DNA of 64,000 nucleotides from assembly GCA_964017235.1 (NCBI GenBank), contig OZ024929.1, forward strand, positions 64,203,603 to 64,267,602, read 5' to 3'. Made by a program: the position numbers and the translations under genes. Below, piece after piece: positions 21,200 to 31,939 of the stretch (the first letter of the stretch is position 1; each line of letters opens with the position of its first letter). This DNA comes from Sabellastarte sp. h YS-2021. Taxonomy: Eukaryota > Annelida > Polychaeta > Sabellida > Sabellidae. Below the pieces are notes generated by a model. That model made no database searches and was not told where the DNA came from. It saw only the letters and a program-made list of their open reading frames with translations.

Positions 21200-21540
21200 T
21201 CCACCACAGGATTAAGTCCCGATCCTGTCTGGGACCCTTAATCGTGGACAGTCGGTGGAAAAAAAACAAAAATGGGCGGGAATACTGAGTCGGTATTGAA
21301 GTCTGGGATTAAGTACAGATTGGCCTCAGGACGCCTCAGGCGGCCGCAGACAGTCCCCGACTGGTCTGGGACTAAGAACCGACTAAGCCAGTTTTCTGGT
21401 CGGTTTCAACCACGATCCTGTCGTACACATACCGACTGGGTCCCAGGACACCTCAGGCCTCCTGGGACTAAGAGCCGACTAACCCACGATTAAGTCCCGG
21501 CGTCCTCAGGCCTCCTCAGTCTTCCCCAGACCAGGATCGC
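21200..21540. repeat. left subterminal motif cluster of Harbinger
   Basis: GGGACTAAG, GATTAAGTCCC and CCTCAGG(A/C)CGCCTCAGG motifs repeat in both orientations. The right side mirrors this at 28430-29040. Such arrays are typical sites for transposase or accessory-protein binding; that use is inferred. Confidence 0.7.
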
Positions 21541-21633
21541 CGATTCTTGTTTTGCAAAGTTGCTGGATTTTCTGGGTATATATATATAAAATCCGCGATC
21601 TAATCACCATTGCTTTTCTAGGAACACAGCAGG

Positions 21634-23204
21634 ATGCCACCTTTTAATGGAAGACAGATTCAACAACAACTTAGGGCTTTTTTGGTTTTTATTCAGTTAC
21701 AAATAATCATGTATTTCCAATTTTTACGTCAAGCACAGCAACCACCACCACCAGCACCACCAGCACCCATACAGAGACCTAGAAGAAGGCACAACATGTG
21801 GGTCAGGCCATGGCTACTGCAGAGAGAGGAGAGGGGGGCCTACCACAACATTATGGCTGATCTGTATGCCACAGACATTCCAGGATTCACCAATTACATG
21901 AGGATGACCCCAGAATTCTTTGAAATGATAAAGACCAGACTGGAACCACGTCTAGCCAGGCAGGCCACCAACTACAGAGATCCAATCAGTGTTGGGGAGA
22001 AGTTAGCCCTCACCATCAGATATCTGGCCACTGGAGAGTCATACACATCATTATCCTGTCAGTTCAGGGTTGGCAGATCCACCATTTCCAAGTTTCTACC
22101 AGAGGTCTGCAGGGCCATCCAGGATGAGTTCACCAGAGAGTACCTCAGATGTCCTACTACTCCAGATGAGTGGAAAGAACTGGAAAGGGAATTCAGGATC
22201 AGGTGGAATGTTCCACATGCCCTGGGAGCCCTGGATGGGAAGCATGTGGCCCTGAAGAAACCCAAGAACTCTGGAGCCCTCTACCACAACTACAAGGGGT
22301 TCTTTTCCATTGTCATGTTGGCCCTGGTAGATGGACAGTACAAGTTCAGATGGGTGGATGTGGGTACAGCTGGATCTTGCTCAGATGCCCAGATATTTAA
22401 TGCCTCTCAGCTGAAGAGGAGGATTGAAGATGGCAGGATAGGCTTCCCTGACCCAGCTCCTATAACCCAGGGTGGTAGAGATGTCCCCTGATTCATTCTG
22501 GCAGACGATGCTTTTGCCCTGAAGACCTGGCTCATGAAACCCTATGGCAGAAGGCTGTTAACAAGAGAGGAAAGGATTGCCAACTATAGAATATCAAGGG
22601 GCTGGAGAGTTGTGGAGAACGCTTTTGGCATCCTGGTTTCAAGATTCAGAGTGATGAGGACCACCATTGAACTACCCCCAGAAACAGATGTTTTTTTTAT
22701 TTATTTATTTGGGGTTTTACGTCGCTTTCAACACTGTACAGGTCATATCACGACGGGTAGTTGGAAGGGCAGAGGAAACCAGTACATAGAGTTCGCTAGG
22801 GTTGTGTACTGTAAACTGCCGACCAACGGCAAGCAACTACCAGCTTTCCCACTTAAGGCCATAACGGGGATCGAACCCCGGCCTCAGAGGTGGAAGGCGA
22901 GAGTGTTACCACTCTGCCACCGTGCCCCCCCCCCCCCCCCCCCCCACCAGAAACAGTTAGAGAAGTGGTCATGACCTGTGTGGTTCTGCACAACATACTC
23001 AGAAGCCAGTATCAAGGTCAACCTGCTGGTCAGCAGCCTGGGGAGGATGATGATGATGTGCCTGGTGATTGTGGATTGATTGGTGGTGCTGCTGGTGGTG
23101 GCCAAGACAGAAACCCTGCTAGAGAGGCCAAAAGACAGAGGGATTACCTGAAGGACTACTTCAATAATGAGGGAGCAGTGGCCTGGCAACATGGCAGAAT
23201 ATAA
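21634..23204 (+). pseudogene. Harbinger DDE transposase (HARBI1-like), stop codon plus SINE insertion
   Basis: ATG at 21634. A Gln/Pro-rich N-terminus is followed by a helix-turn-helix-like part (SYTSLSCQFRVGRSTISKFLPEV) and the DDE_Tnp_4 catalytic core: GALDGKHVALKKP (first Asp), GSCSDAQIF (second Asp), [14 protein letters not shown] and VVENAFGIL (Glu). TGA at 22489-22491 interrupts the frame just before FILADDAF; the frame is otherwise unchanged across it. A SINE (22689-22946) with a 10-bp target duplication splits the gene after [11 protein letters not shown]. The C-terminus resumes ([12 protein letters not shown], acidic DDDD stretch, AREAKRQRDYL) and ends at 23202-23204. It would cut and join the element at TWA sites with help from the MADF partner. 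Confidence 0.9.
22689..22946 (-). mobile_element. tRNA-derived SINE, antisense, in Harbinger transposase
   Basis: Read on the minus strand it has a tRNA-like head with A box (TGGCAGAGTGGTAAC) and B box (GGGTTCGATCCC), a middle part, then the tail GTGTTGAAAGCGACGTAAAA followed by AAATAAATAAATAAA. It is flanked by CCAGAAACAG at 22678-22688 and 22947-22956, the target duplication. The 5' end carries a run of about 22 G (C on the + strand, ending 22945), longer than in the copy at 40922. RNA polymerase III transcription is implied by the boxes. Confidence 0.9.
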
Positions 23205-23259
23205 GTCCTGTTGCAGTAAACAGTCCTTTTCAGGACTAACTATAACAGTCCTTTTCAGG

Positions 23260-23520
23260 CAAACCCCATGCCAAACATAACTTGTTCAGACGGACAAACA
23301 GACAAACCCCATGCCAAACATAACTTGTTCAGATGGACAAACAGACAAACCCCATGCCAAACATAACTTTTTCAGACGGACAAACAGACAAACCCAATGC
23401 CAAACATAACTTGTACAGACGGACAAACAGACAAACCCCATGCCAAACATAGCTTGTTCAGACTGACAGACAACCACAAGTTACCCACCCAACAAACAGA
23501 CAAACCCAGTGTTAAACAAA
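23260..23520. repeat. 43-bp tandem repeat in Harbinger 3' region
   Basis: CCCATGCCAAACATAACTTG with AGACGGACAAACAGACAAAC repeats at 23265, 23308, 23351 and onward, about five copies. A related T/G-rich inverted version lies at 26500-26670 (GGTTTGTCTGTTTGTGGG), beyond the inserted element, so the pair flanks the insertion. Confidence 0.8.
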
Positions 23521-23944
23521 AGCCACACACAAAGCCACACATAATATCCTAAATGGAATTATTGTATCCCCGACGCGAAGCGGGGATACTATGGATTCAT
23601 CATCGTCGTCGTCCGCGCCCTCGTCCGCGTCCGCAGAGATTTCTTGTTAGCGACCTACAGTCCACATTTCTTTCCGGATTTCTTTCATATTTGGCAGGTG
23701 GCTTGATATGGTAGAGGACTCGCCACCCTATCTTTTTGGTAGGCTTTATGTCTAAATTAGGCCTGTGGTAGACAAAAATGTCCAAAATGTGGAATATTGC
23801 TTGTTAGCGACCTACAGTCCACATTTCTTTCCAGATTTCTTTCATATTTGGCAGGTGGCTTGGTATGCTAGAGGACTCGCCACCCTATCTTTTTGGTAGG
23901 CTTTATGTCTAAATTAGCCCTTTGGTAGATAAAAATGTCTAAAA

Positions 23945-25075
23945 TGCATTAAAATTCATGAAATCATGCACTAAATCGCTTGTAACTTGAAAAGTGTTGC
24001 ATTTAGAGCATTTTGTTAAAATATGTTATTCAGATACTTTTTTCATAGCTACAACATGGTGAGTAACTTGGGTGTCAGTCTCAATAGCTAAGTGAGTAAT
24101 AGCTACTTTTGGGCTTTTCAGTAACTTCCATCGTGAGTAAAATCACTTGTAACTTGAAAACTATTGCATTTAGAGTATTTTGTTTCAATATGTTATTCAG
24201 CTATTTTTGGGTCAGCTATAACATAGTAAAATTTCAGACCTGTAGCTCATGGCATAGCTGAGTAATAGCTACTTTTAAGTTATCACTGTTGAGTAAATTG
24301 CTTATAACTTCAAAAGTATTACATTTAGAGTATTTTGTTTCAATATGTTATTCACCTATTTCGGAGTCAGCTATAACATAGTGAAGTTCCAGACCTGTGG
24401 CTCATTGCATAGCTGAGTAATAGCTACTTTGAAGTTCACACTGTTGAGTAAATCAGTTGTAATTGGAAAACTATTGCATTTACAGAAATTTGTGTAAATA
24501 TGTTATTCAGCTACTTTTGGGTCAGCTATAACATAGTGAAATTACAGACCTGTAGCTCATGGCACAACTGAGCAATAGCTATTTTCAGGTACTGACTGTT
24601 GAGTAAATGACTTGTAACTTGAAAAATATTGCATTTGGAGTATTTTGTTAAAATATGTTGTTCACCTACTTTTGGGTCAGCTATAACGTCGTGAAATTAC
24701 AGACTTATAGCTCATGGCATAGCTGAGCAATAGCTATTTTTAGGTTCTCACTATTGAGTAAATCAGTTGTAACTTGAAAACTATTGCATTTACAGTATTT
24801 TGCTTAAATATGTTGTTCACCTAATTTTGGGTCAGCTATAACATAGAAAAAATTCAGACATGTAGCTCATTGTATAGCTGAGTAATAGCTACTTTGAGGT
24901 TATCACTGTTGAGTAAATCAGTTATAACGTGAAAACTATTACATTTACAGTATTTTGTTTAAATATGTTATTCACATAATTTTTGGTCAGCTATAACAGA
25001 GTGAAATTGCAGACCTCTATGTCATGGCATAGCTTACCAATATCTACTTTCAGGTTCTCACTGTTGAGTAAATCA
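23945..25075 (+). repeat. 155-bp monomer array (about 7 copies)
   Basis: CAGCTATAAC recurs every 155 bp (24213, 24368 and on) within units carrying CATAGCTGAGTAATAGCTAC and TTGAGTAAATC. It is the same family as 35100-37455. Confidence 0.88.
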
Positions 25076-25259
25076 TTGTATCCACTGGATAGCCGCAGTG
25101 TGTAGAGAGATTTCACCATTACCGCTCTAACGAAAAAAATATTATAGCTAGCCTTCTCAAGTTTGCAAGGTATATTAGAGGGTGCACCACAGTATTCTAT
25201 TGGTAGGCTTTATGTCTAAATTAGGCCTGTGGCTAAATTACTTGCCTACTAAAAATGAG

Positions 25260-25985
25260 TAATTCTGCATTTTCTCTAAAAGTATTGCAGATAGCAAATT
25301 TTTCTTAAATAACTCATTCACCTACTTTTGGGAGAGCTTTCACATGCTGAAGTTCCAGACCTGTAGCTAATTACTCACCTACTCAAAATGAGTAAATGCG
25401 AATTATCTCTAAAAGTATTGCAGATAGCCAATTTTTCTCAAATAACTCATTCACCTACTTTTGGGAGAGCTTTCACTTGGTGAAGTTTCAGACCCGTAGG
25501 TAATTACTCACCTACTGAAAATGAGTAAATGCAAATTATCTCTAAAAGTATTCCAGATAGCCAATTTTTGTCAAATAACTCCTTCACCTACTTTTGGGAG
25601 ACCTTTCACTTGGTGAAGTTTCAGACCAGTAGCTAATTATTCACCTACTCAAAATGAGTAAATACTAATTATCTCTAAAAGTATTGCAGATATCCAATTT
25701 TTATCAAATAACTCATTCATCTACTTTTGGGACAGCTTTCACATGGTGAAGTTCCACACCCGTAGGTAATTACTCACCTACTGAAAATGAGTAAATTCGA
25801 ATTATCTCTAAAAGTATTGTAGGTAGCCAATTTTTCTCAAATAACTCATTCGCCTACTTTTGAGAGAGCTTTCACTTGGTGAAGTTTCAGACCCGTAGCT
25901 AATTATTCACCTACTCAAAATGAGTAAATGCGAATTATCTCTACAAGTATTGCAGATAGCCAGTATTTCTCAAATAACTCATTAA
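25260..25985 (+). repeat. 133-bp monomer array (about 5-6 copies)
   Basis: TCTCTAAAAGTATTGCAGATAG recurs with a 133-bp period (25273, 25406, 25539). The units share CATTCACCTACTTTTGGG, GTGAAGTTTCAGACC and ATGAGTAAATG with the 155- and 143-bp families, so these are diverged forms of one ancestral monomer. Confidence 0.85.
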
Positions 25986-26190
25986 TATGAAAACAACTTA
26001 TAGGAAGTCATGGGCTGCAAATCTTTTCATGTGGTCAGATTTGACCTTGGGCCCCTCCTGCTTATTATTGGTCCTAGAGGTTTGCAATGTGAAAACGACT
26101 TATAGGAAATCATGGGCTGCGAATCTTTTGATGTGGTCAGACTTCACCTTGGGCCCCTGGTACAGGGTCAAATAAGGGTAGCCAAACTTA
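25986..26190 (+). repeat. fragment of 147-bp monomer family
   Basis: About one and a half diverged units with GGAA(G/A)TCATGGGCTG and GACCTTGGGCCCCT. The same family is at 29975-30728 and 37461-38290. Confidence 0.75.
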
Positions 26191-26310
26191 AAAGTGCTTT
26201 CAGCTTGCTTATTAACGAAAAATGCTTTTTATCTTCTAAACTATGTTAGTTGGCCTTTGTCGGTGGATACATCCAGCATCTGGCCACAGATGCGTCCTTT
26301 TTCTAGTTTT

Positions 26311-27038
26311 TTTATATATTTTGAAATCCACATCATGATTCCACCAATTTTTTTTTGTTCATGGGTGGAAACTTACTTGTAGCAGAAATGTTTTCATGAA
26401 AATCTTCAATTTTAAATCATCACTTCTATTCAGAAATATGTGGAAAATATAACCATGGAGCTAGTTTTGTTTTCAATAATGGGGGATTGTGTTTGCAAAA
26501 TAGTTTGTCAGTTCGTTGGCATGGGTTCTATTTACTTTTGGGTTTGTGTGTTTCTTGGTTGGTGGTTACTGGTGTTGGGTTTGTTTTTTGGTAGTTGGGT
26601 GTTAGGTTTGGTACTGGGTTTGTTATTTGGGGGTTATGTTTGGTATTGGGTTTGTCTGTTTGTGGGTTGGTAAGTATGTAATAATGCCTTTTAACTCTAG
26701 GGAAGGTGTAAGTGTTGGACTTTTCAATTACAGATTTTAAACTATCCCATGGATTTTAATCTAAAAATGGGCTGATTAATGGCCATATTGGGAGTTATTT
26801 TTAAATTTTTTTTATGTGGCCTTTTTTGTTATGTGTGGTACCATGGGTTATTTATTTCGTGTTTGGGGTGGTGTGGGTGTTGGACTTTAATTTTTTTTTT
26901 CTTGTGATAAGTATTTGTACTGAACTTTTTTGTTTTGGGAGGGGAATTGGAATAACTTGCAGCTAAATAATTGTTTTCGGAAGATTTGGTGGCCCTGAAA
27001 AGGGCCTGGCAGGTCAAAGACCCGCCCTGACTGGATGG
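26311..27038. other. Harbinger non-coding middle region
   Basis: T/G-rich DNA with the inverted relative of the 43-bp repeat at 26500-26670. No gene seen. It probably contains the 3' untranslated region of the MADF gene. Confidence 0.55.
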
Positions 27039-28244
27039 CTACTGAGGAGGCTGCTGCTGCTGTTGAGGCGGTGCTGAAGTGGTGATAGTAAAGAGCTGCG
27101 GTTGCTGCTGCTGCTGAGGCTGCTCGACGATCTGTGTTGATGTCAGATCAGGTAGCTGGCTTAATAGTCCACTCAGCTTGTGTCTGCTCCCTTCGTCCTG
27201 TGCAGTTAGGACAGATGTAGGGTTGCTGAAGCCAATGGGGCTTGGTGTATAGTACACAAAACTGCTGCTAGCTGCTGCTTGAGTGGAACTAGACGCCTGT
27301 GGAGTGGTTGTTGGCAGTAGGCCGAACCTCTGGGACTCCGTGGTAACAGTGGCTGATCTTCTGGGCTATGGCTGACGTCTACGGTTGCTCTTAATACTTT
27401 CGATGTCTCTAAATATCTTGCCCTTTAATTCTTCAAATTCTTCTTGAGTCATCTTTTCGGCCTCTGATGCCACGTAGTCAAAGAAGGGCTGCCTGTCTGA
27501 CTTCTGATGCAGAAAACCTGAGATAAGTGTCCTCATCAGCTCAAAGTGTTCGAGAATCTTGGCGTCTGTAGTTGAAACGGGTGTAGATGTAATGATGGAC
27601 TGACTCCTCTCCCTCAGGACACTGGACTCAAGGTGTTCTGTGTCAGTAGTTGACCCACGTGATTCGTCCTGCCTGCTGGTATTTGGACTGGCCTCAAAAC
27701 CTGAACTTCTGTTGGCCCCCTTTCTTCTGATGTGGGTTTTAAGAAAACCCATCTGTTGGTAGACCCAGGACTGTCTCTTGGTCATCTCCCTCGGGGCTTG
27801 GCCAGATTGGAGCTTAGACAGCTTTCCATAACGCGTTCGCTGGGACTCGAACCAACGTCTCACATCAAAGGGCTGGAGCTTGAGTTCTGCAGATATTTCT
27901 GCCCAGAGAGCCTCTCTTCTGGTCCTGTCACGGAAACGTGGATGTTCTTTGTCATACAGTTCTGGGTGCAGCTTTACAAATTCCACAATGGAAATTTCCT
28001 GACTGTCTGTAAAAGTTGCACACACCCTGGCTCTCTTGGCTGAAGAATGGCATTCTATATCTTCTTCACACCTCTCTTCTTCTTGTTCCACAGCTTCCTC
28101 AATAGCTGGACGTTCCTCAATCTCCTCCTCCTCTCTCCTCTCAATCACCTCCTCTGTAATTTCCACTCTTTCCTCTACTTCACTTTCCTTCTCCCTCTCA
28201 TCCATCTTTTTCCTTCCTCTCTTCCCTCCTTTCTCTTTCCTCAT
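27039..28244 (-). pseudogene. Harbinger MADF/Myb-like accessory protein, one in-frame stop
   Basis: ATG at 28242-28244 on the minus strand. The N-terminus is Lys-rich then very Glu-rich (about residues 1-65). A MADF/Myb-SANT-like DNA-binding domain follows (EISIVEFVKLHPELYD, ALWAEISAEL, VRRWFESQRTRYGKL; about residues 80-150). A C-terminal region with an EHFELMRTLISGFL helix comes next. TAG at 27366-27368 stops the frame at 292 codons, but the same frame continues for about 108 codons to 27039 with a Gln/Pro-rich tail, so the stop is probably a point mutation (for example CAG to TAG). PIF/Harbinger elements need such a partner for nuclear entry and DNA binding of the transposase. Confidence 0.85.
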
Positions 28245-28429
28245 AATCCAGTCGACAAAATAACAAAAAAATAGTAAAATGTGTCTCCTAACTGTGAAAT
28301 TTGCCTTAAGCTCAAGTATAATATATATAAAATAAAAACTGAAAACCCCTACAAATCAGTGACACACGTCTCTCAGTAGCCAAACAGTCAGTAACAATGA
28401 CATGTAGTGTGCGCGGTCGCTTATATAGT

Positions 28430-29047
28430 CCCAGACCTGCTCATTGCCTCGTTTTAAATTCCGACGCGCGGAAAACAGTCGGTTCTTAATCGGTTGTTAG
28501 TCCCAGGCCTCCTGGGGCGTCCTCAGACCGTCGCAGACTAAATTTGTGCTGTCTCAGGCGTCCTGGGGAGGCCGGTTTGGATCAGTTAGGGTCGGTTACC
28601 CTTAGTCGGGGCTTAGTCCCAGACCTTGATTTTTGGGTCCCAGGACACCGCAGACGGTCTGAGGCTTCCGGGGACTAATGCAACCGACTCACTTTCACAT
28701 GCATGAAATTCATACGCATCATATTTGAGTCTGGGATTAACAACCGGCCTCCTGGGACTAAGGTACGGAGGTCTGGGACTAAGGGTCGCAGGCGGCCTGG
28801 GACAACACACGACTGTGTAAATTTGGGTCTGAGGAGGCCTGAGGATGCCTGGAACTGGATATTTTGTTGACGGCGGGAAATATGAATCGGTTGTAGTCGT
28901 GAGAAATATCAAACATGTTTGATTTTTCACACGGCCCCAACCGACAACAACCGACCCTTACAGAAGGTCTGGGACTAAGCAAATATTTCAAACCGACCCC
29001 CCAAAAACCTTAATCGGGAGCGTTAGTCGTGTGGTGGAACACCCACA
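28430..29047. repeat. right subterminal motif cluster and TIR of Harbinger
   Basis: Repeated CTTAGTCCCAGACC, CTGGGACTAAGG and AGGCCTCCTGGG motifs in both orientations, mirroring 21200-21540. The terminal inverted repeat ends at 29047, next to TTA. Confidence 0.75.
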
Positions 29048-29234
29048 TTAAATATTATGGCCACGAGAAATATTGACGAAGACTGCACAGAACGCATTTG
29101 AATATTTTATAAAAATACTTACAGTTAGCTAGTTTAAAATATCCATAAAACAATTATGTCTGTAACCATCTTTGCAAGTTTTGTTGCAAATGGGCGGTAG
29201 TTCACAGACCTTAATTCCCAGTGCTGTTCAAAGA

Positions 29235-29510
29235 TTTCACTCCCGTCTTTGGCAGAGAGCCAAACACTGCACCCTTATTTTAAAATATTACACTGGTCTC
29301 TCAACTCTGAGGTCAGAGGTTCAAGCCACAGACCCTATGTGGGAAAGTTGTTAGTTTCTTACCAGTGGTCGAAAGTTTATATTTTATAAGTACAAAAATT
29401 GGAGTAACTGTATGTACTGGTTTCCTCTGGCCATAAAACTACCGGTCATGATATAACCTTTACAGTGTTGAAAGCGACGTTAAATAATAATAATAATTAA
29501 ATAAATAAAA
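29235..29510 (+). mobile_element. diverged tRNA-derived SINE
   Basis: The head is degraded (B-box-like AGGTTCAAGCC at about 29318), then GTGGGAAAGTTGTTAGTTTC, CTATGTACTGGTTTCCTCTG-like sequence and the diagnostic tail GTGTTGAAAGCGACGTTAAA with TAATAATAATAATTAAATAAA. It is the same family as the SINEs at 22689 and 40922 but much older. The 5' end and target duplication cannot be set. Confidence 0.75.
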
Positions 29511-29644
29511 TATTGCTTGGAAATCCACAACAGTTCGGTGACTTCACGTTTTCTAATTTGCATATAAATTCCAAGAAATATTTGGGGAAAAAATCGTCAC
29601 TCCAGTTGGATATATGTTTTTATATTTCTTGGAAAGTTAACATA

Positions 29645-30728
29645 ATTGTATCCACCAGATAGCATCTGGTGGATACAATGGTTTCACTTTGTTATGCCGT
29701 CGCCGCTGCCGCAGTGTGTAGAGAGATTTCACCGTTACCACTCTAATGGAAAAAAATATTATAACTAGCCTTCTCAAATTTGCAGGATATATTCATAACC
29801 ATAAAATCTTGCCTGGGAATATTTTTGGCCTCATTTTGAAAAACAAGATGGCCGCCAGCAAGGACTTTCGTTGGCCCTCTAGAGCAAAGGATATTATAGC
29901 GAGAGATCTCAAATTCGCAGGATATGTTCCTCATTACAAAATCTTGACTGGGAATATTTTTAGCCTCATTTTGAAAATGATTATTATTATTATTGGTCGT
30001 ACAGGTTTGGGATGGTAAACCAATCTATAGGATATCATGGGCTGGGAATCTTTTGGTATGGTGAGATTTGACCTTGGACCCCTCCTTCAAGGTCAAACGA
30101 GGATAGCCAAACTTAAAAGTGCTTATAACTCGCTTATTATCTGTTGTACAGCTTTGGGATGGTAAACCAACCTATGGGAAATCATGGACTGGGAATCTTC
30201 TGGTGTGGTCGGATTTGACCTTGGGCCCCCCCTTCAAGGTCAAACGAGGATAGCCAAACTTAAAAGTGCTTATAACTCTATTATTATTGGTCCTAGAGGT
30301 TTGGGATGGCAAACCAACCAATGGGAAATCATGGGCTGGAAATCTTGTGGTGGTCGGATTTGGCCTTGGGCCCCTCCTTCAAGGTCAAACGAGGATAGCC
30401 AAACTTAAAAGTGCTTATAACTCGCTTATTATTGGTCTTAGAGGTTTGCAATGTGAAATCAACTCATAGGAAATCATGGGCTGGGAATCTTTTGATGTGG
30501 TCAGATTTGACCTTGTGCCCCTTCTTCAAGGTCAAATGAGGATAGCCAAATTTAAAAGTGCTTATAAACTCGCTTATTATTGGTCCTAGAGGTTTGCAAT
30601 GTGAAACCAACTTATAGGAAATTATGGGCTGGGAATCTTTTGATGTGGTCAGATTTGACCTTGAGCCCCTCCTTCAATATCAAACGAGGACAGCCAAACC
30701 TAAAAGTGCTTATAACTTGCTTATTATT
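29645..30728 (+). mobile_element. hairpin-headed tandem-repeat element
   Basis: The head is a perfect hairpin with 16-bp arms, ATTGTATCCACCAGAT (29645-29660), loop AGC, and its inverse to 29679. The leader GCAGTGTGTAGAGAGATTTC is shared with 25095 and has two copies of a CTGGGAATATTTTTxGCCTC unit. A 147-bp array follows. The array runs directly into hAT sequence at 30729, so the 3' end is missing or was deleted. Confidence 0.7.
29975..30728 (+). repeat. 147-bp monomer array (about 5 copies) with internal palindrome
   Basis: GTGCTTATAACTCGC recurs at 30123, 30270, 30415, 30562 and 30710. Most units contain TTTGACCTTG and, after about 11 bases, CAAGGTCAAA (for example 30214-30223 and 30235-30244): a 10-bp-arm palindrome made of two TCAAGGTCA-type nuclear-receptor half-sites. 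Confidence 0.88.
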
Positions 30729-31142
30729 AAGGAAATTGATATCTTGAGTCACCATTATGGACATGATTTTGTTGATGTCACTTTTAAGAGATTAGTTGAT
30801 CCAGATAAGCTGCCCTATGAATGGTCTCTTGCTAAGCAAACTGTTCTTGAACAATTGTATCCTAGAGACAAAACTAATCAGTTGTTAAAGTTATTACACA
30901 TGTACCACCAGGACTCTTTCCCAAATCTTATGGTTTTGGCAAACTTATCAATGATCATGCCATATCAAATCGCTGATTGCGAGCGTGGATTCAGTGCTCA
31001 AAACCATATGAAATCTTCCAAAAGAAATCGAATGCAATCCAAGCATCTCAATACACTTATGATGATCAGAATTGAAGGTGGCAAATTGGAAGAATTTAAT
31101 TTCAGTAATTCTGTTGATCTTTGGAGGGACCTGAAAAAGTGA
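30729..31142 (+). pseudogene. hAT transposase C-terminal fragment
   Basis: An open frame of about 138 codons to TGA at 31140-31142 ends with the hAT dimerisation region: SFPNLMVLANLSMIMPYQI, CERGFSAQN, MKSSKRNRMQSKHLNTLMM. This is the C-terminal signature of hAT transposases and of domesticated hAT-derived zinc-finger proteins. The catalytic core and N-terminus are absent, and the upstream frame is repeat DNA. AATAAA signals follow at 31193, 31303 and 31365. It could be a 3' exon of a domesticated gene, but a transposon fragment is more likely. Confidence 0.75.
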
Positions 31143-31939
31143 AGAATTGACAATGAACAAAAGTAAATTGATGGTTTTGGGCATTGAACTGAAAATAAAG
31201 TAATGTTTATTGCTATTAAGTTGCAGGCATGCCTCTGAATAATTGTTAACAGCAGTGAATGTAATTTTTACCTTGACATAAGAACTTTGAAGTGGTACAA
31301 GTAATAAAGTTGTACTGCAGAGGATGATATATAACAGAAATACACTTGTGTTAAAATTTTGACTAATAAACCTGAAAAAGTATTTTTCATTACTTTAAAC
31401 TTTATCATGAAATCAACACCCTACAATATTTAGCTCCTCCCCCACATTTTGTGCAGTGGTGGGGGATCACCCCCACTTTTTAAAATTCCTAGAATCAACA
31501 CTGAGTGAATGTGGCTACGGGCAAGCCCGGCACCAAAGTAGAAATTATTCATCTTCACATTAAAATTGATTATAATCAAGATGCAGTTGATTCATAATGT
31601 ACTCTTAAAGGTGAAATTTATACAATTAAGCCCTAATCTAATGCCAATTGATAATTTTTACATACCATAACTTCCTAATACAGTACAATAGAGTAAAGAA
31701 TAAAAATTGAATGTCACAGTTAGCAATAGCATTTTCCAAATTTTTACAATTATAAATGACACAGGAGGTTAACCTCGAAGAAGTTAAATTTTAGGTGATG
31801 TGAGATATGAAATAGTGTTAGATAAGCTGAGCCCAATGAAAATACCCCAGGGGAATTTATTCCCTAAATTTACTTACTTAAAGCAATAAGAAGAAGAAGG
31901 CATAATAATAAAACAAAGAACCATTCACCCAAACACCCA
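31143..31939. other. no gene recognised
   Basis: AT-rich DNA with three AATAAA-type signals from the hAT tail. No coding frame or repeat that I recognise. Confidence 0.5.

Larger units (their letters stand above)
23561..26310 (+). mobile_element. hairpin-headed tandem-repeat element inside Harbinger
   Basis: The head is a perfect 9-bp hairpin, GTATCCCCG (23564-23572) with CGGGGATAC (23581-23589). A GTCGTC-rich leader and two ~160-bp copies of a CGACCTACAGTCCACATTTC unit follow, then arrays of 155-, 133- and 147-bp monomers. Near the 3' end GGTGGATAC (26262-26270) is the inverse of the GTATCCACC head type and is followed by a perfect hairpin, GCATCTG-GCCA-CAGATGC (26276-26293). A 5' motif, its inverse near the 3' end and a 3' hairpin are the architecture of non-autonomous Helentron-type elements. 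No Rep/helicase gene is present. The exact 3' edge is not fixed. Confidence 0.65.
21191..29047. mobile_element. PIF/Harbinger DNA transposon, 7.86 kb, with inserted elements
   Basis: The left end TGCCCCTGTTCCACCAC (21191) and the inverse of the right end, TGTGGGTGTTCCACCAC (to 29047), form terminal inverted repeats with 13 of 17 matches. They are flanked by TTA at 21188-21190 and TTA at 29048-29050, the 3-bp TWA-type target duplication of PIF/Harbinger. Inside are a DDE transposase (+) and a MADF/Myb-like accessory gene (-), facing each other. Both subterminal regions (21200-21540 and 28430-29040) hold many CTGGGACTAAG/CTTAGTCCCAG motifs in both orientations, probable protein-binding sites. 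A SINE and a tandem-repeat element were inserted later. Both genes carry a stop codon, so it is no longer autonomous. Confidence 0.93.

Noticed and set aside
30729-31142. Host exon of a domesticated hAT gene
   Set aside because: No splice acceptor with compatible upstream coding sequence is visible, and it abuts a repeat array; a transposon fragment is simpler.
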